Shown here piece by piece: positions 20,601-32,800 of a stretch of DNA of 64,000 bases (its first letter is position 1; each line of letters starts with the position of its first letter). The translations under genes were made by a program, and so were the position numbers. This DNA is from Capitulum mitella (lineage: Eukaryota > Arthropoda > Thecostraca > Pollicipedomorpha > Pollicipedidae): assembly GCA_030062745.1 (NCBI GenBank), contig CP099839.1, forward strand, positions 1,431,001-1,495,000, read 5' to 3'. The notes beneath the pieces are model-generated. The model made no database searches. It was not told the origin of the DNA and saw only the letters and a program-made list of their open reading frames with translations.

Positions 20601-23600
20601 CGTCCTTTTCGGGCGCAATAACGTGTCTTACGCGGCTCATTTCCGAGAACCCGGTTCTGGGCGACATCTTAGGGCTCTCGCTCCCCGCCTGTCACGCCGC
20701 CTCTGCCCGTCCATCATCGCCGACGTGCGGCACTTCGGCACGTCCACACCGAACCAGCGCGTCCCTGAGGCGGCAACCGCCCACGCCAGCGCGGCCCGGG
20801 CCCACCAGCACATCAGCGGCTCCCGACAGTCGCGTCCCGGCGTCAACAACAGGCGGCGGGGGGCGGCGCGGCGGCAGACAATGGCCGTTCCGGGGGCGCC
20901 GACAGGTGCGCGCCGCCGCCGGACGGCGGCGAGCGACGCCAAGAATGAGCGCGGCCAGGCACGGCGAGACGGCCGGACGGCAAACAGACGCCGAGATCCG
21001 GCAGAGATAGTCGCCTCGCCGGCCGGCTCCTCCCAGACGACTCCCCGGCTGGTTAACGGCCGACCAGGCGCGGCACCTCCGCGCGGAAACGTCGGCAGAC
21101 GCGACGCAGACAATGCGCCGGAAATCTCGGTCTCAAACGCGAACGTAAACTGCACGCAGAAAAGCGAGAGAGCGGCCTGCGCCGTTATCGAGCTCGTGTC
21201 TGACATTTTGCACCCCGGCAAGGCCACCGGCGGAGCTGTTCCATTCACCGGCCGTAAGACACGACACGGCGACGTAATAACTCGGCACGAGACGGAGACA
21301 CCTCGCCACGCCGTTCTCCTCCCGCTGCGCCCGCGACTCGAACTCGCGGCGAGACACGAGTTATGCTGCCATATCTGTCCCTCCGACAACGGCATGCAAA
21401 CGCTCGGACAAGGGGAATGCCATATTAATGGAGTGCCCGCCGAGGGACCGGCCCGTGTCAGCGGAGGCGGCTTACTTTCGGGGTCGTGGACGTGCCATCG
21501 AGGAAAGCAACAAAACAGATCGGGCCCGCGACGGAGGGTCGCCGCTGGCGGGGCGGTGCCGGCGCCGCAGGAATTCCTGGCGTGCCCAGCTGAGGAACAA
21601 GCGCCGGGATGGCGGAAGGCATCTCCGTCATTCCTGCATACGCCAGCGTGCTCGCGACCTCGAGCCATTTCGACGGAACGGCCCGAGAATGAAAGCCTCA
21701 GAGACGGCTGTCGGCGTTTCCGGCGCAGAAATGCGATAGCGCCGCGCGGCACGCCGAGAGGAGAAAATAAACACGTCAGCTCGCTGGCCTTGGAGCGTTT
21801 TTGTCGGCGGGATGACAATCGATAGCCAATAGCTGACTTGGCACTTGCAGGGGCCGTCGCTCAGCCGCCGAATCCAGTCTCGACGAGTCGCGTGCGATTG
21901 CCGATGACGAGATGCCGCTCGGGTTCGGCGGACGCAAGTGAGGAGACAAAAGGCGAGCCGATCGCCAAGGGCGAGAGTGCGAACTCCTGTTCCGCGGAAT
22001 AACACGGACTCGCATTCCTTTGCTTCGAGTCGGAGGAACTGCTTGATGGTCACGTTCCGAAACAGCGGCCTGGGTATCAACAGTGATGCTTGAGGATGGA
22101 GGACACAGGGAGATGGCTGCTGTTGCGGACGATGCAGACGTCCAGTCTTTAACGTGTGGACAAAAACACACCAGTCTAAAGATCGGGAAACAATCAACTG
22201 GACCTGCATCACCAGGACACAGAGCGCGATGGGCGGCATCGCTACGCATTACACTCATATTCCTAACGCGCACATCAATTTAGACCGGCCTAAACCTCCA
22301 GACGGTGCGGCGACCCCTGGCCTGGTGAACGTCAGCCGAGCAGTGTCGGGGCGGACAGGGGCTGGGAACGGCCAGGGCCAGAGCCGGTTAATTGGACGAC
22401 ACCTGCGATTATGGATGGGTCCATTCAGTGATCTTTGTCTGGCGATATATGACGAGTTTCGCTCGCGCACCGAACGCCAAATGGCCCCATCAATAACGAT
22501 GCGTACGGCCACGCTGACCTGCCTGCTTTCAGTACCGAGACTGAGCAGTTGCGTAACACTGGCGAAGGTGCGATTTTCCCATAATGAATTACATATCAGC
22601 CCACGATTCCTCAGAGTCCTGTTTTATTACTGTTCAGCCCACGCTGACTGAGCCTTTGGACCGCTCCATCGGGCCAAAACAAGTTTTCCAGGGTGAGATT
22701 GCAGAGGGTAATAATATATCGTCACCCAGAGCCCCGCTCGGACAAATTACCATGTGCGGAGTTGTCCCTGATTATCCACAGTCTAGGTCTGCAGAAAGCG
22801 AGGGACATCAACTATCCGTAACGAGCCTGGTGCAAGACGCTCCATCACTTTTACGGGCTGCACTGGTCAGCAGCCATCAAAAACCAAGCATACGATACGG
22901 CACGTCAAGAAAGCAAATCGGTCGAGTGGTACTGAGGTTGCAAGCTGCTCCAGGGTATTTTTAGACCCGGCCAGCGCTTTTCCACCGACCACTGCGATAA
23001 CCATCTACATGGCCCGCTACACGCTGGACACGTACCGCAGGACATCGTCCTGAGAAAGCCTGGCCAGTTCAAACTCGGATTCAGCGCCAGCCGAAACCAG
23101 CTGGCCGATCGTCGCGTGATTAATCATCGTCCCGATCCGGCCGGCAGGTCCTCTTGCGTGCCGTCCGGCGGAGGGTCACGCCCCGTCCAGCTCCGCCGGG
23201 GGTCCCGCCGGTGACGCATCTGTCGATGGCTGACGTCACGGCCGGGGAGTCCGCGTCACTCCGTCACGGGACGCGCCGCCGGCAGAGTGCCGGGGAGTCC
23301 TCTCACGCCACCAGCGGACGGGTGACTCCCAGGTGTCCGGAGCGGCAAGTCGCGAGGGCGCGCAGGTCGCGTCCTCCGCGGCGACCGAGTCTCGAGCCGG
23401 CTGCAGGCCGTGAGCGTGTGACGATGAGACGCCGGAGCCCTGGCGGCTGCGGACGCGGCCGTTTCGCCGCGCGTTGTCGGCTGGCTCGGCCGGGCCGGCG
23501 GACCGGCGCCGGCCCGTCGGCAGAGCGAGCGGCCGCCTGACGCCGGCGGCAGCGCCTCCCGCGTTTGATCCCAGCGCGGCGGCGTATCGGCCGCGATCGA

Positions 23601-24200
23601 GCTTCGACCGCACTTCCCGAGCCGCCGCGGCTATTGTGCGGTCGTGCAACGCTCCCGCCGCTAATGGGGCGCCGACACGTGGATCGGAGAGCGGCCTGAT
23701 GGGCCGCCGAGCCCACCACGTGGCCGGAGAGCCGCGGATGACTCGCCGCCGCCTCCCACGGCCGGCGGCGGGTGTTGACGGCTCCGCTGCGGCTTCCGAC
23801 TCCGTCCATGACCCGGCGGCGGACCGGCGGCCGGAGGGCCGGACCGGACGCGACGTTCGCGGTCCTGACCGTTCCTGACAGCTCCTGGCAGCTCGTGACA
23901 GCGCCAGAGGAGAGGCGCCGCGCTCGCGGCATTGGCCAGTCAGAACGATCGTTCCGCCTCCACTGGCGCGGCCCATTAATATCCGAGGTCGGCCAGTCGT
24001 GCGGATGCAACATTTCCGGCCGGCGGTGCCTCGCCGGCGGACGACCCGGTCCGCTAATGAGCTGAGCCGCTCCCGGCGCCGCCGACGCCGCCCCATCCGC
24101 CGGGCTTGTCCGGTCGGCCGCGAACGACCGGCCGCGGCCGCGGCAGCCTGTCTGCGCAGCAGAGCCTGTGACGTGACGCGCGGAGGCACAGCCGTTATCC
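20601..24200. other. CpG-rich blocks 20.6-21.8 and 23.1-24.2 kb, no supported gene
   Basis: Both strands are open for about 1.2 kb at 20623-21825 (400 and 393 codons), and for about 0.9 kb on two minus-strand frames at 23236-24244. None shows a domain, and open frames on opposite strands point to scarcity of stop codons rather than coding. Bases 21830-23080 are of mixed composition with short frames only. Confidence 0.5.
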
Positions 24201-24431
24201 CAGGGGCAGGGATAAGGTCGGTACCTCAGAAACAAGCCCGGCACTTCAGGGACTAAGCCGACAGCTCAGAGACCAAGTCATTGCCTCAGGGACAGGGCCG
24301 GAACCTCAAGGACAGGGCCCATACCCCAGGGACAGGGTCAGTACGTCAGGGGCAGGGCCAGTACCTTAGAAACAAGACCGGTACCTTGGGGGCAGGGCCG
24401 GTACCTCACGGATTACGCCGGTGCCTCACGG
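24201..24431. repeat. 20-bp minisatellite, about 11 copies
   Basis: Units follow the pattern GTACCTCAGGGACAGGGCCG with substitutions in each copy, in register every 20 bases from 24201. Copies are 60-90% alike by eye, so the array is old compared with the 13.2 kb one. Confidence 0.9.
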
Positions 24432-26640
24432 AGACAGCCGCAGCCGCAGCCGCGGCCGCGGACGCCGACGGCGAGGACAATACAGCCGCCGGGTGTTCCC
24501 ACACAGCCTCGGAGCCACGCCGAGGCGTCACGGGAGCCCGTCGGCGCCGCTGAAACCCTAACCGCTGGGAAAACACAACGTTTAGAGGAGATGTCCGGGA
24601 AGGGGTTTTTCTTGGCAAAGGCGCAAAGGGGGAAAACAGCAGTTGCTGGGTTGAATGGAGCCGTGTTTGCACAATTTTGTCGTAACCTGACCGCACGTCA
24701 CAGCCCTTTGATCTAGAGGAGGCAAAAAGAGGTTCGTGTGGTAGGTGGAGCGTTGTAAACAAAGGAAAAAGCCAATAAAACTTCTGGCAGGAATGGACCA
24801 TGTCGTGCTGGCGCCATGTTCAAGAGCACAGGAAAACCCAGGCCGGGCCCATCAGCTGCTTCAGCATCAGACAGCTAAACCTCCTGATAGTGGCAGAACC
24901 CAAACAGACCCGTCAGCCGCATCTCGGCCCAGCTGAGGTCCTAGGCAACCCCTGCTCCACCTCGGACGAACGGGACCGCGCGATTCGTGTGAAAACAACG
25001 GCACGGAGACCTCAGATCACATGGCTGTTATCGGGTGACCTCGGGCGGACGGCAGCGGCAGGCCATCCCCGTCCAGAGGTGGTGACGAGCTCACCCTCGC
25101 CGGCAGCAGCCGCTGATCGCATCAGATGACGTCAGAGGTGTCCCGGCAGAGATAAGTCACCATCTGCCGTGATCAGGGCGAGGCCGGGCGGCGTGCTGTA
25201 TCGCTCACATCGACCCTGGCCAACTGGTGACGGCCGAGGGCACTGGCGACAGGGGTGGGGATCCTGGGGGTTCGGAAAGTCCAGATCTCCATCAATACCG
25301 TCCAATGCATCGGCGTTCTGAGCCCGTCTCGCAAAGAGCACGGGTCATTTTACGATCTAACCGCCAGGTGTCCGCACAGTCTGCGTTCCGGTTCTGCGTT
25401 TGACCGCCGCGTGGTCTGCTCGCTCAGGGCACGACGGCTCCACATGGGGCCCACTAACGGGCGGCGCCACGTGCCGTCACGTGCCGTCGTGTTTGTTCGC
25501 GCCGTTTGTGCGTCAATCGTCGCCTCCGCGGCGTGACGGCGCGCGTCACTGGTCAGGCCGGGCACGTGCGGGCCGTGGGCGAACCGTCCTGTCTCACCGC
25601 ACGGCGGACGACCGCCGATCCACGGCCACCGCCCACGGCCGAAGGGCGTGCGCGAACCACGAGCCGCCCCGGACGAGCACTCACCTGGAAAGAGACAGAG
25701 GGTCCGGTCAGAAATCGGCAGAGAAGTGGCATGAGAGACGGAACGCGGTCGCTCCGCCACCGCTCACACGACGTTCCCAGTGCCGGCGCTCCGTCCCCGG
25801 GCGGCCGAAAATGATATGCATTCATTGTGATGCAAACTCGGCGTCGGCGGCGGCCGGCAGCCGGGCGGAGCTGCAACAGGCGGCAGCAAATCCGCCGCTT
25901 TGAGTCGCCGGTGGGAGGGTCGCCCGCTATTATGCAGAAAGTTCTGATTGCCGCACGGATGTCTGGGTTCAGTCAACCCGGTGAGTGGCTCGGAAACAGC
26001 GAGAACAGTGGCCCTGAGCCCAGCCCGGTAACGGAAGCCCGCGGGCGTGACCTCTCCGCCGGACGGAGGGCTTATTCGCCGACCGAGCCGCCGCGCCCGG
26101 CGAACAGAGGTCAAAGGTCGCGGGCGGAGGGGCCGCGGGCCGCCCCGCCCAAACGGTTCACGAGCATCACCGTGAGCGGCGGACGCTTGGGCGGCTGTCG
26201 GCGCCGCTGCCACTGTTCCGTGCGAATCGTGCAGGTGCAAATGACCGGCTGCCTCGAGCGGGGCTGTCGGCGGCGCGGCCAACTGTCAAACTCGCTATCG
26301 ACAGGTCTGGCGTGATGAGTTTGCTAAGTTGCCGACCGGCGCGGCATTCTGAGGGGACGGCTCTGAACGCCGCCCGTCTAACTTCGGACCCAAAGTGTTC
26401 CGCTTGCGTCCGGCCGCGGAAATGAAGTTTCGCGCCGAGCTCGGGCAGAGTAAGGTTCTGCCCAGACAGAGGTCTCTTTCTGCTCAGGTGGAGGTCTGGT
26501 CCTTCCGTGGCGGAAATCTGATTCTGCTTGAGGAGAGATGTGATTCGGCTAAAGAACTTTTGGTTTGGAGCGAAGTCTAATCCTGTCCGGGCAGGCCAGC
26601 ACAGCACCGCGTCTCCCCGAGCAGAGGTTTCATTCTGCTC
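24432..26640. other. Mixed to CpG-rich, no supported gene
   Basis: Strong splice-like sequences occur on the minus strand at 25685 (TCTCTTTCCAG|GTGAGTGC, usable as acceptor or donor) and 25094 (GGCGAG|GTGAGC), but no frame links them convincingly. A 62-codon plus frame at 26395-26580 contains internal near-repeats and has no recognisable domain. A SOX-POU-like composite site is at 25823-25837. Confidence 0.4.
25823..25837 (+). promoter_or_regulatory. SOX-POU composite-like site
   Basis: The sequence CATTGTGATGCAAAC matches the known SOX-OCT composite consensus (CATTGT, one base, ATGCAAA, then usually T) at every fixed position except the last. It lies next to a second ATGCAT motif in a CpG-rich region. 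The match is seen directly; regulatory function is inference. Confidence 0.35.
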
Positions 26641-29207
26641 CTACACATGTCCAGTCATGCTCTCGCGAAATATGAATATGCTGGAGTAGAGCTCTCCAGT
26701 TAATCGAGACGCCACGCGAACGCTGGTAATTTTGAGCTGTTTACATTCAAGCAGCCATGAAATTTTAAACGGCAGGGCGTTGTACCCATCAAGGAAAATA
26801 AATACAGGTAGCGTTGGGTGAGTTGATAGAAATCATTCAGGAAACTGAAATCCAAAGACCCTCAACCTTGCAGGATGCACCATTCTCAAATATCTTGCAT
26901 CAGGTAAATCACTGCTTGAGTGATTCATTTCACTCGCCACATAGCACACCCAAGAAATGAAACTATTTTCTTGCATTACTGTGACCTCAAAACCGGCTCA
27001 TATCAGATCAAAATTTCAGTTTTTTTTTACTCTTCGAGGGAGAAAACGAAATTTTACACCGGGCGTCAGAGTCAAGGGGAAGCTGAGCGAGATATAGACA
27101 CATCTTAGCATCTAACTTGTCAGCGGTGTCAGGAATACTTTAAAGGATTATTGCTTGAAAGGAGACGCCGGGGCCAGGAGTGACAGACAACGCACTGCTC
27201 AGAACCAAACCTGACGTCAGGCCAGGCTTCACAATCCGTCGAAATCTGAGATCTCGGACACACCTCGAATCTAAGGCAAATCGATACCTGTGGACTGCGA
27301 AGAGTTGTAAAACGGCAAAATCTAACAGTCGTGACTCTCTGCACTTCCCCATCCCCTTCCTGTTCTGTTGTGACGGATTTCGAACATGCGGTACATCAAC
27401 AGTAACAAGAGCGATGCGTACGTGAACGCCTAACATGGACACCGGAAATCTGATGACGCGAACTACCGGACTGAAGGCGGAAAATCCAGTCTGATCACAC
27501 GATCAAGGACTTGGTGGGGCGCACGTGAAATAACCACAAGCGGCATAAAAACGAGGACTGTAAAACTAAAACACGATGCAACAGCGATAAAGTGGATCGG
27601 TGTGACAAAGGCATGGTTATCGGAAATCCGGTCATGATAAATTTCCGTGACGGAGGCAGAAAACTCGCTTCTGATCCAGTGATTAACAACGTTTTGGAGC
27701 CTGTGTTCATGTGAAATTGAAAAATTTTAGGCCCTACAAATTCCTCATTATTTAACCCCAAATAATCTGTGATTGCTTCCAGATATGACACCTGCCCTGG
27801 ATTATAGAAATGAAGGCGGAAAAACGTTTCTTTGGTATTCTGGAAGCAAAACTCTATACCGTTTACCCATACAGTTGTTCATAAGGCTACGAAAAATCGT
27901 CATCTATCACCGAAATCATCAAAGTTAGCAAAAATCACGCAGCCAGTTTCAAGTAAGACCACACCTGACATTGTAGTTTTGACAGGTAGACATCGCAAGA
28001 AAAACGCTGAATGGAATAAAGTTCCAAAATGATATAAATCGTCAGATAAATATCCCGTTCGACGAAACATCGTGCTGCATAACTCCATAAAACAGGCAGT
28101 GTATATCACGATCAAGAACGAGCTGAAAATATCAACGCGTGCACACGAATGCAAGATAACTTAACGCAGACGCCTGGTGTTAAAACTTCTGTGGCAAAAA
28201 AGCGCGCTGACGACAGAGGTTTCTGCTTAATTCGTTAGCCTGTGGCTTGCTGGTGTAGCATATTCCCGGTCAGCGGCTGGTTGCTGACATGCGACTACCA
28301 CGAAACATAGCTGTGGTAACACTTCTATGGCACTTGTGCCGTGCACTGCACCTTAGCTTTACTTTTTGGAGTTTTTTTATGATTGAACCAGAAAAGAGAT
28401 GGGATAGCTTAAACAGACGTGAACGGCCGAAACGTAAAATGGAAGGATAATGCAGCTGTGACCTGTATTCCATGAATGACATAAAACACTGTTGCAATTT
28501 TACCTCCAAATGATGCAGTTCTGCCGTTCTTTTTGTTTGGTCGGTTTTGGAACAGGAACCGTCGTAACGGATGAAATGGATGATGAAATAAAATAAAGTC
28601 TTACCGAACATAATTTGAACAACGAAACGCCAGTCAATCCTGAAGCGCAACCTGCTCTGACACAACTTCTCTCCATCTGGAACGTCATCACATCTCCTGA
28701 GGTCCCGTGGACCGCTATCACATCTGCTCCTCCCCCCGCCCAATCGCCGCCCGCAGAAAGGAACCGTTTGACCCACTCCAGACCCCCGGGCCAGCGAAAG
28801 CGCTCATAAAGCGCAGTGCACCCCTTCACCCCCGGGCCAGCCGCTGCCCGTCCTGAGGAGGTCCGTACCGGAGCTAATCAGCCACGTTCTCACGTTCCAT
28901 TGTGTCCAGCGCCGGCTCCGGAGCCGACCCAAATGCGTTCTCTCGACTTTCCCGACCGAAGGTGATACATCAGCGTCGCAATCAAGGCTGGTGGGAGAGT
29001 TCTGCACGGGCAGGACACCGTGCAAATGACCGCAGAGCGTTGTTACACTGCTCGGGGCCATCCGTGAAGAAGGAGCCGTCGCACGCACACAGGAGACACG
29101 AAAACACGCCCTCCATGCGATCCCTCAGGTAGTTCGCTGGCTTCGTCTGTTCAAATGATCAGCAAAAGTTCACTCGGATAAAGGAAGGGCTTCTGCTTCG
29201 AAATTAG
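26641..29207. other. AT-rich region, no supported gene
   Basis: Frames are short, and donor-like sites such as the one at 28607 (minus, TTCG|GTAAGAC) lack a good acceptor. I see no repeat family I can name. Confidence 0.45.
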
Positions 29208-29320
29208 GTCACGCTGGCGGTGGTCTGCGAGACTGCCGATCTCCGGAAGGAGCAGAAGAATGGAAACGTCCTCATACCGGCCCGGCGACGCCTACAGCGG
29301 GGACCTCGGCAGCAGCTGAG
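29208..29320 (+). CDS. Tentative exon, unknown protein
   Basis: On the plus strand an acceptor with a fair pyrimidine stretch (GCTTCTGCTTCGAAATTAG) is followed by 37 codons and two bases, then a strong donor, GCTGAG|GTGAGC. The peptide starts VTLAVVCETADLRKEQKNGN and ends VLIPARRRLQRGPRQQL, with an estimated 80% G/C third positions. An in-frame stop sits exactly at the acceptor, as expected for an exon edge. I recognise no family. Its two leftover bases match the phase of the candidate exon at 29735. A shorter competing frame in the same DNA also looks protein-like, which keeps confidence low. Confidence 0.35.
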
Positions 29321-29734
29321 GTGAGCCATCGTCCTGTACGTGACCTGCCGACGGCCGACCACATAGCGGCCCGCGGCACGAACACAAACAATAGTGAGCT
29401 CACATTCCTGGGAAATGCCACCGTTACCTGATACCTGCTATAACAGCACTGTTTTACTTAACATTTCGAGGAAGTCGAACAGCTCATGCCGGCAGCATCT
29501 CGAGTCCCCTTTTACACCAGCACCGAGAACGTCGCAAACCTGAACACAGGACATCGCTGACGTCTTCTACGACTCAGACATTGTGAGTCAAGGAGACGTT
29601 TCCGAGGAAAGCCATCGGCTGAATCCCGAGAAGACTACCGTTGGTAATAACCAGGTCTGCAGTTTCTTGTCAACACGATCGGCTGCCGCACGTCATTCTG
29701 TCTGAACTCTTCCCCCCCCGGCCGAGCGCACCAG

Positions 29735-29878
29735 AAACGTGACGAAAGTTCAGGATCGAGTCCAGCTGCTGCCAGCTACCCCTCGACCAGGCAATGTCGC
29801 TGGGCAGGTTGCGGGATCGCCACCGTCGCGCGCAGGCAGGCACGGACGACGCGACCAGGGTCCTGTCCCCGAGGCACG
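29735..29878 (+). CDS. Tentative following exon, Pro/Arg-rich, unknown protein
   Basis: A strong pyrimidine tract (CTGAACTCTTCCCCCCCC at about 29702-29719) and CGCACCAG precede this 144-base exon, which ends AGGCACG|GTGAGG. It takes one base to close the codon left by 29208-29320 and leaves two, so both borders are in phase. The peptide begins NVTKVQDRVQLLPATPRPGN and continues proline- and arginine-rich to QGPVPEA. Third-position GC is only about 57%. The opposite strand is also open with higher third-position GC (containing SRGSWQQLDSILNFRHVS), so the coding strand is uncertain. Confidence 0.28.
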
Positions 29879-32800
29879 GTGAGGAGAGCGCCGGGCCCGG
29901 GGCCTGCTCCCGCCTGGGCCGCGCCCGTCTGATGGCCCGTCTGATGGCCCGTCTCCGCCGCCGAGGAGCGCCTGCCCGACCGCCGGGCTCCCGCAGGACC
30001 GGCCATCACACGCCGGTGCGGTGACATGCGGTTTCACCAGACCCGGCTTCTGGGTCGTCGAGGAGATAACCGCGGCCATTGGTCAACAGGCCGGTGAGAA
30101 ATGTCCGTCCAGATTCCTGTACAGTATCTCCTGGCGACGCATTACTCTCTTGGGACATGACATGTCAGCAAAGCATTGAAGTAGCTGTCAGTCGGTAAAA
30201 ACCAGGTGCCGAAAAAATGCGACTTTAGCGGGAGCTGGTGTTCACTTCTGGCAAGCGTTTATGCCATAATCCTCACGGTTGGTAGCGGAGAAAGTGATGG
30301 AGTTTTGAAATCGCCGAAACAGTACGTTTAAAGGACGCGTTTCACGGCCACGGCGGCGTCAAGTGGCAAAGCTTCATTTTCAGCGACACTGATGAGTGAT
30401 GAACATGGGTTCCGTTCCGGGTATTTTGGCAGCGTGCTCGGCAGCTTAGCTACATCCAGCCGAGAGAAGATCAAAAGACACGACTCCACGGGTCTAATGA
30501 AATCGGATCTCACCAGCGCAGTGCCTTGAATGCTCAGTGTCATCAACTCAGAATATCAGCTCAAAATCTGAGGGATGAAGTGACCGGTAGGATGCGAGCT
30601 ATTTCATTTTTTATCTTCTTTTAGTCAAATTATCAAGTATCAATATCAAATCAGTTTAATCAAATTAAATTATCATTTAAAAAAGATGTTTCGGCGTTAA
30701 GTGATCCGCAGTCGGTCATGAAAAGGTAAATTAAGACGGGTCTGAGAAATGCATTATCACGAAGAAATAAGCGGTTTTACGGTAGGGTTGCGGGGAATAT
30801 CAGATCATGAACGACATTGCTATCTACCATCGTCAGCACTTCAAACGATTCAAGCCGCAATTGTGTTTGAACTCGGAAGTTATTCTCCACTGGGCTGGCC
30901 CCTGGCCATTGGCCCCTGCGACACGCTGGCCGTATACCCGCCTGCCGCACAATGCCGACATCAAATGCAGGCCAGGTAAAAACTGGGTCTGGTCAATGCG
31001 GTCTTGTGCCGGCCCGTCATCTTCGGGTTCGGCAAAAACAGGCGATGGTGCAGATAACATACGGCCAACTGACGAGGAATTGTGGCCGCCGCCGCGCAAA
31101 AACAGGTCAGGCGCGATTCGTGCGTCAGCTGATCCAGCGGTCAGCTGATTAGCGTGGACCAGCGACGTCGAGCACCAGCCTTTACCCTCAGCAGCGCGAA
31201 ATGGACGGCATGAATGGCGTGAACAGAACTGGGGTCGCTAGGCACCACGAAGAGCGGAGGAGTCCTGTCAAACGGACGGGGCCAAAATTGAAGCCGGTTT
31301 AATCGCCATTGCATCGGCAAAAGAAAAATGCATTTTAAAAGGTAAGAAGCGATGTATGTAAAGCTATTTTTGTCCATTCATGTGGTCCTAAGGAGCTTAC
31401 CAAAACCTAGATTTATTTAAAGAGCAATCCATCACTCAGCACCGCCGAGCCGTAAGCTGACATTGGAATGTTGCTGGAGATAAGAGGGGATCGGGGAAAC
31501 GGCGCCAACAACGCACTTGGCAGGATTTGAAAATGTTTGATAACATGGTTGTTTTAAAAGAACGTCTCGGAAGCCAAACGGAGGACAGACTATTACTGGC
31601 GGGTGTCGGCATAACTGCATATCATTTGCTGCATCATCCTGACGTCGTCAGCGATACTCAAATCCACAAGCACACGTCGGAGGAACAGGATCGTTCAGGC
31701 GATCGTCAGCAAGTGCGTTTCAAACTTCGGCCATTCCCAGTGTGCCATTCTAGCGTCCCGGAGCCAGGATTCCGCTGGAATCTTGCTCCGGACGCGAAGC
31801 ATCCTTGCCGCCTCGCGCAACAGGACCGCAAACGGCGCCGGCACCGGGTCCGGCGCCTCCGCCCTGTCCGCGGTGGAAAGTCCGTCCGTCCGTGGAGCAC
31901 CAAGACGCCTCACAGCCAGCTGACCGCGGTTCCCTGCACGCTGAGCCCAAGGTGAGGGCTCGAAGAGCGGCATATTTGCCCCGCTGCAGGACCAGGCGCT
32001 GGAAACCGAAAACGACACCGCAAGCGGACGCAGGTCCGGCCTGGACAGACCCGAGTGGCCGGGGTGGAGGAGACCGGGACGGAATGCGACGTTCCCGGGC
32101 CGCCGCCGAGGACCGTCCGTCCGCGCTGTGGCCGCCTGTGGCACGGTGCACCGTGCGACGCGGGGTCGCGGGGACTGGGGAGAGGGCCGCAGCACCGCAC
32201 CGGCCGCGAGCACTGCACGACGCGTGCCCTTCGCTCACGCACCAGGTCGGGCACGTGAACCACACGCCGGCGTTTGTGTCTGGTTCACACGGCTCGTTTT
32301 CGGCGGCTGCCGGGGTTTTCACAGGACGTGCCCTCCCACATCCACGGACAGCCGGCAGCGATGGTTTATTCAGCGCGCTCTGCTGGATTCCGGGCGTTGC
32401 TACCGAATGACGTAATCAATTGAGCGCGTCAGGAGCGTCGAGGCTCCGCGGTGTGATTCATTTCGACAGACACATGCGACAACAGTTCCGAATGCAGCTG
32501 CCTCGCGCTCGTCGGTCACTATAACTGACGTCGTCCGTCCAGCCGCGGCCTGCGCTGGTGCGGTGTCATCCGCGTCAGAAATCGCCGCGTCGATAAAACG
32601 GCGAGGTTTATGGGGGAATTTATGACTCAGCCCTGGTCTGCGACAGCCTCGTCTGATTGGGTTAGCAACAAATATGGATCGACGAGCGGAGGCAGGAGGT
32701 GTTTCGTATCCGAGGGGGGCGGCGTTGCATGCAACACCATGCAAACATGCAGACATTTTCTGCTTTGCGCCGCCTCATCGCTGAAGCTATGCTGAATAGA

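Noticed and set aside
20623..21825. Open frames of about 400 codons on both strands
   Set aside because: Openness on opposite strands with Arg/Ala/Pro-rich products points to a lack of stops in GC-rich DNA. No domain or splice signals support either.
22584..22692. Plus-strand frame ending at TTTTCCAGG|GTGAGATT
   Set aside because: Low third-position GC, no upstream acceptor, and no recognisable protein.
25553..25876. Minus-strand frame through TCTCTTTCCAG|GTGAGTGC
   Set aside because: The site can be read as acceptor or donor and neither reading yields a linked exon.
28615..28664. Minus-strand candidate exon SRLRFRIDWRFVVQIMF with donor TTCG|GTAAGA
   Set aside because: The acceptor has no pyrimidine tract, and a neighbouring frame is equally open.
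31695..31860. Protein-like minus frame ending MAHWEWPKFETHLLTIA
   Set aside because: Good amino-acid mix, but no convincing acceptor and other frames are also open.
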